Part shown: one piece after another, positions 7,141-7,630 of the stretch
How the letters are laid out: each line of letters opens with the position of its first letter
Numbering within the stretch: position 1 is the first letter of the stretch
Source: Elstera litoralis
GTDB lineage: Bacteria; Pseudomonadota; Alphaproteobacteria; Elsterales; Elsteraceae
Length of the DNA stretch: 7,630 nt
Direction: 5' to 3'
NCBI RefSeq assembly: GCF_000963705.1
Contig: NZ_LAJY01000087.1
Coordinates: 1-7,630, forward strand
Made by a program: the position numbers and the translations under genes
Notes under the pieces: model-generated
Databases searched by the model: none
Told to the model about the DNA's origin: nothing
Seen by the model: only the letters and a program-made list of their open reading frames with translations

Positions 7141-7147
7141 GAAGGAG
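7141..7147 (+). promoter_or_regulatory. Ribosome-binding site of rplY
   Basis: GAAGGAG stands 8 bases before the ATG at 7156. It is the strongest Shine-Dalgarno sequence in the window, fitting a highly expressed ribosomal protein gene. Confidence 0.85.
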
Positions 7148-7155
7148 TTTGGGAC

Positions 7156-7630
7156 ATGTCCCAAGTTGTTACGCTTCGCGCTTCGTTGCGTGAGCGGGCC
7201 GGAAAGGGGGCCGCCCGTGCCGTTCGTCGTGCTGGTGAAGTACCGGCCGTCGTCTATGGCGATAAAAAGGCCCCTGTGATGATCGCGGTGAACCCGCGTG
7301 AACTGAATACCGAACTGCACAAGGGTGGGTTCTTCTCCCGCCTGTTCGACATTGATACCGGTACCGAAAAGCACCGCGTTCTCGCCCGTGATGTCCAGTT
7401 CCACCCGGTCACCGACCGTCCGGAACATGTGGACTTCCTGCGCGTCGGCGCGGATTCGATGCTGCACGTCAATGTTCCCGTGCATTTCATCAATCAGGAA
7501 AAGTCGCTTGGTATCAAAAAAGGCGGTCTGCTGAATATCGTTCAGCATACGGTCGAAATTGAAGTCAATGCCAACGACATTCCCGACCATCTGACGGTCG
7601 ATCTGCTCAACATCGACATCAACGGTTCCG
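7156..7630 (+). CDS. rplY: 50S ribosomal protein L25/general stress protein Ctc, 3' end outside window
   Basis: The frame opens at ATG 7156 and is still open at the window end (158 codons). It begins MSQVVTLRASLRERAGKGAA, then RRAGEVPAVVYGDKKAP, the 5S-rRNA-binding L25 fold, with the typical VLARDVQFHP and RPEHVDFLRV segments. From about residue 100 it enters the C-terminal beta-rich TL5/CTC domain (HVNVPVHFIN, GIKKGGLLNIVQHTVEIEV, LTVDLLNIDING). It is therefore the long two-domain form, usually about 200 residues, rather than the short E. coli form. L25 binds 5S rRNA in the large subunit. Codons such as CGT and GGT are used more than in neighbouring genes, as expected for high expression. 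It follows prs and probably precedes pth. Confidence 0.96.
   Translation, partial: MSQVVTLRASLRERAGKGAARAVRRAGEVPAVVYGDKKAPVMIAVNPRELNTELHKGGFFSRLFDIDTGTEKHRVLARDVQFHPVTDRPEHVDFLRVGADSMLHVNVPVHFINQEKSLGIKKGGLLNIVQHTVEIEVNANDIPDHLTVDLLNIDINGS

Noticed and set aside
6895..7590. A 231-codon open frame on the minus strand across the end of prs and rplY
   Set aside because: It covers two clear housekeeping genes on the other strand and has no recognisable domain.
1..7630. CRISPR array, tRNA, insertion sequence or novel defence island
   Set aside because: I found no regularly spaced repeats, no tRNA-like cloverleaf, no transposase and no terminal inverted repeats. The gene set is ordinary chromosomal housekeeping and signalling.

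Overview
The window looks like chromosomal DNA from a high-GC alphaproteobacterium (about 60% GC by eye), plausibly of the Rhodospirillales/Azospirillaceae type. The evidence is the pair prs and rplY, a GST-fold protein with the C-terminal signature of the alphaproteobacterial division factor FzlA, a soluble methyl-accepting protein with a C-terminal domain of a kind I associate with these bacteria, and a HAMP motif common in the group. The genus cannot be fixed from the sequence alone.

Layout. (1) 1-1469, plus strand: the C-terminal part of a large ELWxxDGT-repeat (beta-propeller-like) protein that enters from outside the window and ends in a helical Ala/Gln/Arg-rich tail. (2) 1466-2138, minus: a glutathione S-transferase-fold gene, probably FzlA-like, convergent with (1), broken by a one-base frameshift near 2065-2078, and with a strong promoter that would give a nearly leaderless mRNA. 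(3) 2271-3695, plus: a methyl-accepting chemotaxis-type protein without membrane segments. (4) 3707-5821, minus: a two-component operon. A membrane histidine kinase (4294-5821), also broken by a one-base frameshift inside its HAMP domain, overlaps by 4 bp the gene of a receiver-LuxR response regulator (3707-4297). (5) 6109-7044, plus: prs, ribose-phosphate pyrophosphokinase. (6) 7156 to the window end, plus: rplY/ctc, ribosomal protein L25, preceded by two tandem RNA hairpins.

How the genes fit together. prs and rplY are housekeeping genes whose neighbourhood is widely conserved (pth usually follows). The kinase and regulator form one sensory pathway; the soluble methyl-accepting protein converges on them with an 11-bp gap but nothing in the sequence proves a link. 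The FzlA-like gene would act in cell division.

I see no mobile element, phage, CRISPR array, tRNA or rRNA, and no convincing new defence or biosynthetic system. The most notable points are the two single-base frameshifts in otherwise intact genes (each looks like one extra base in or beside a homopolymer, so sequence error must be considered), the leaderless promoter of the GST-fold gene, the paired hairpins before rplY, and the odd architecture of the repeat protein.
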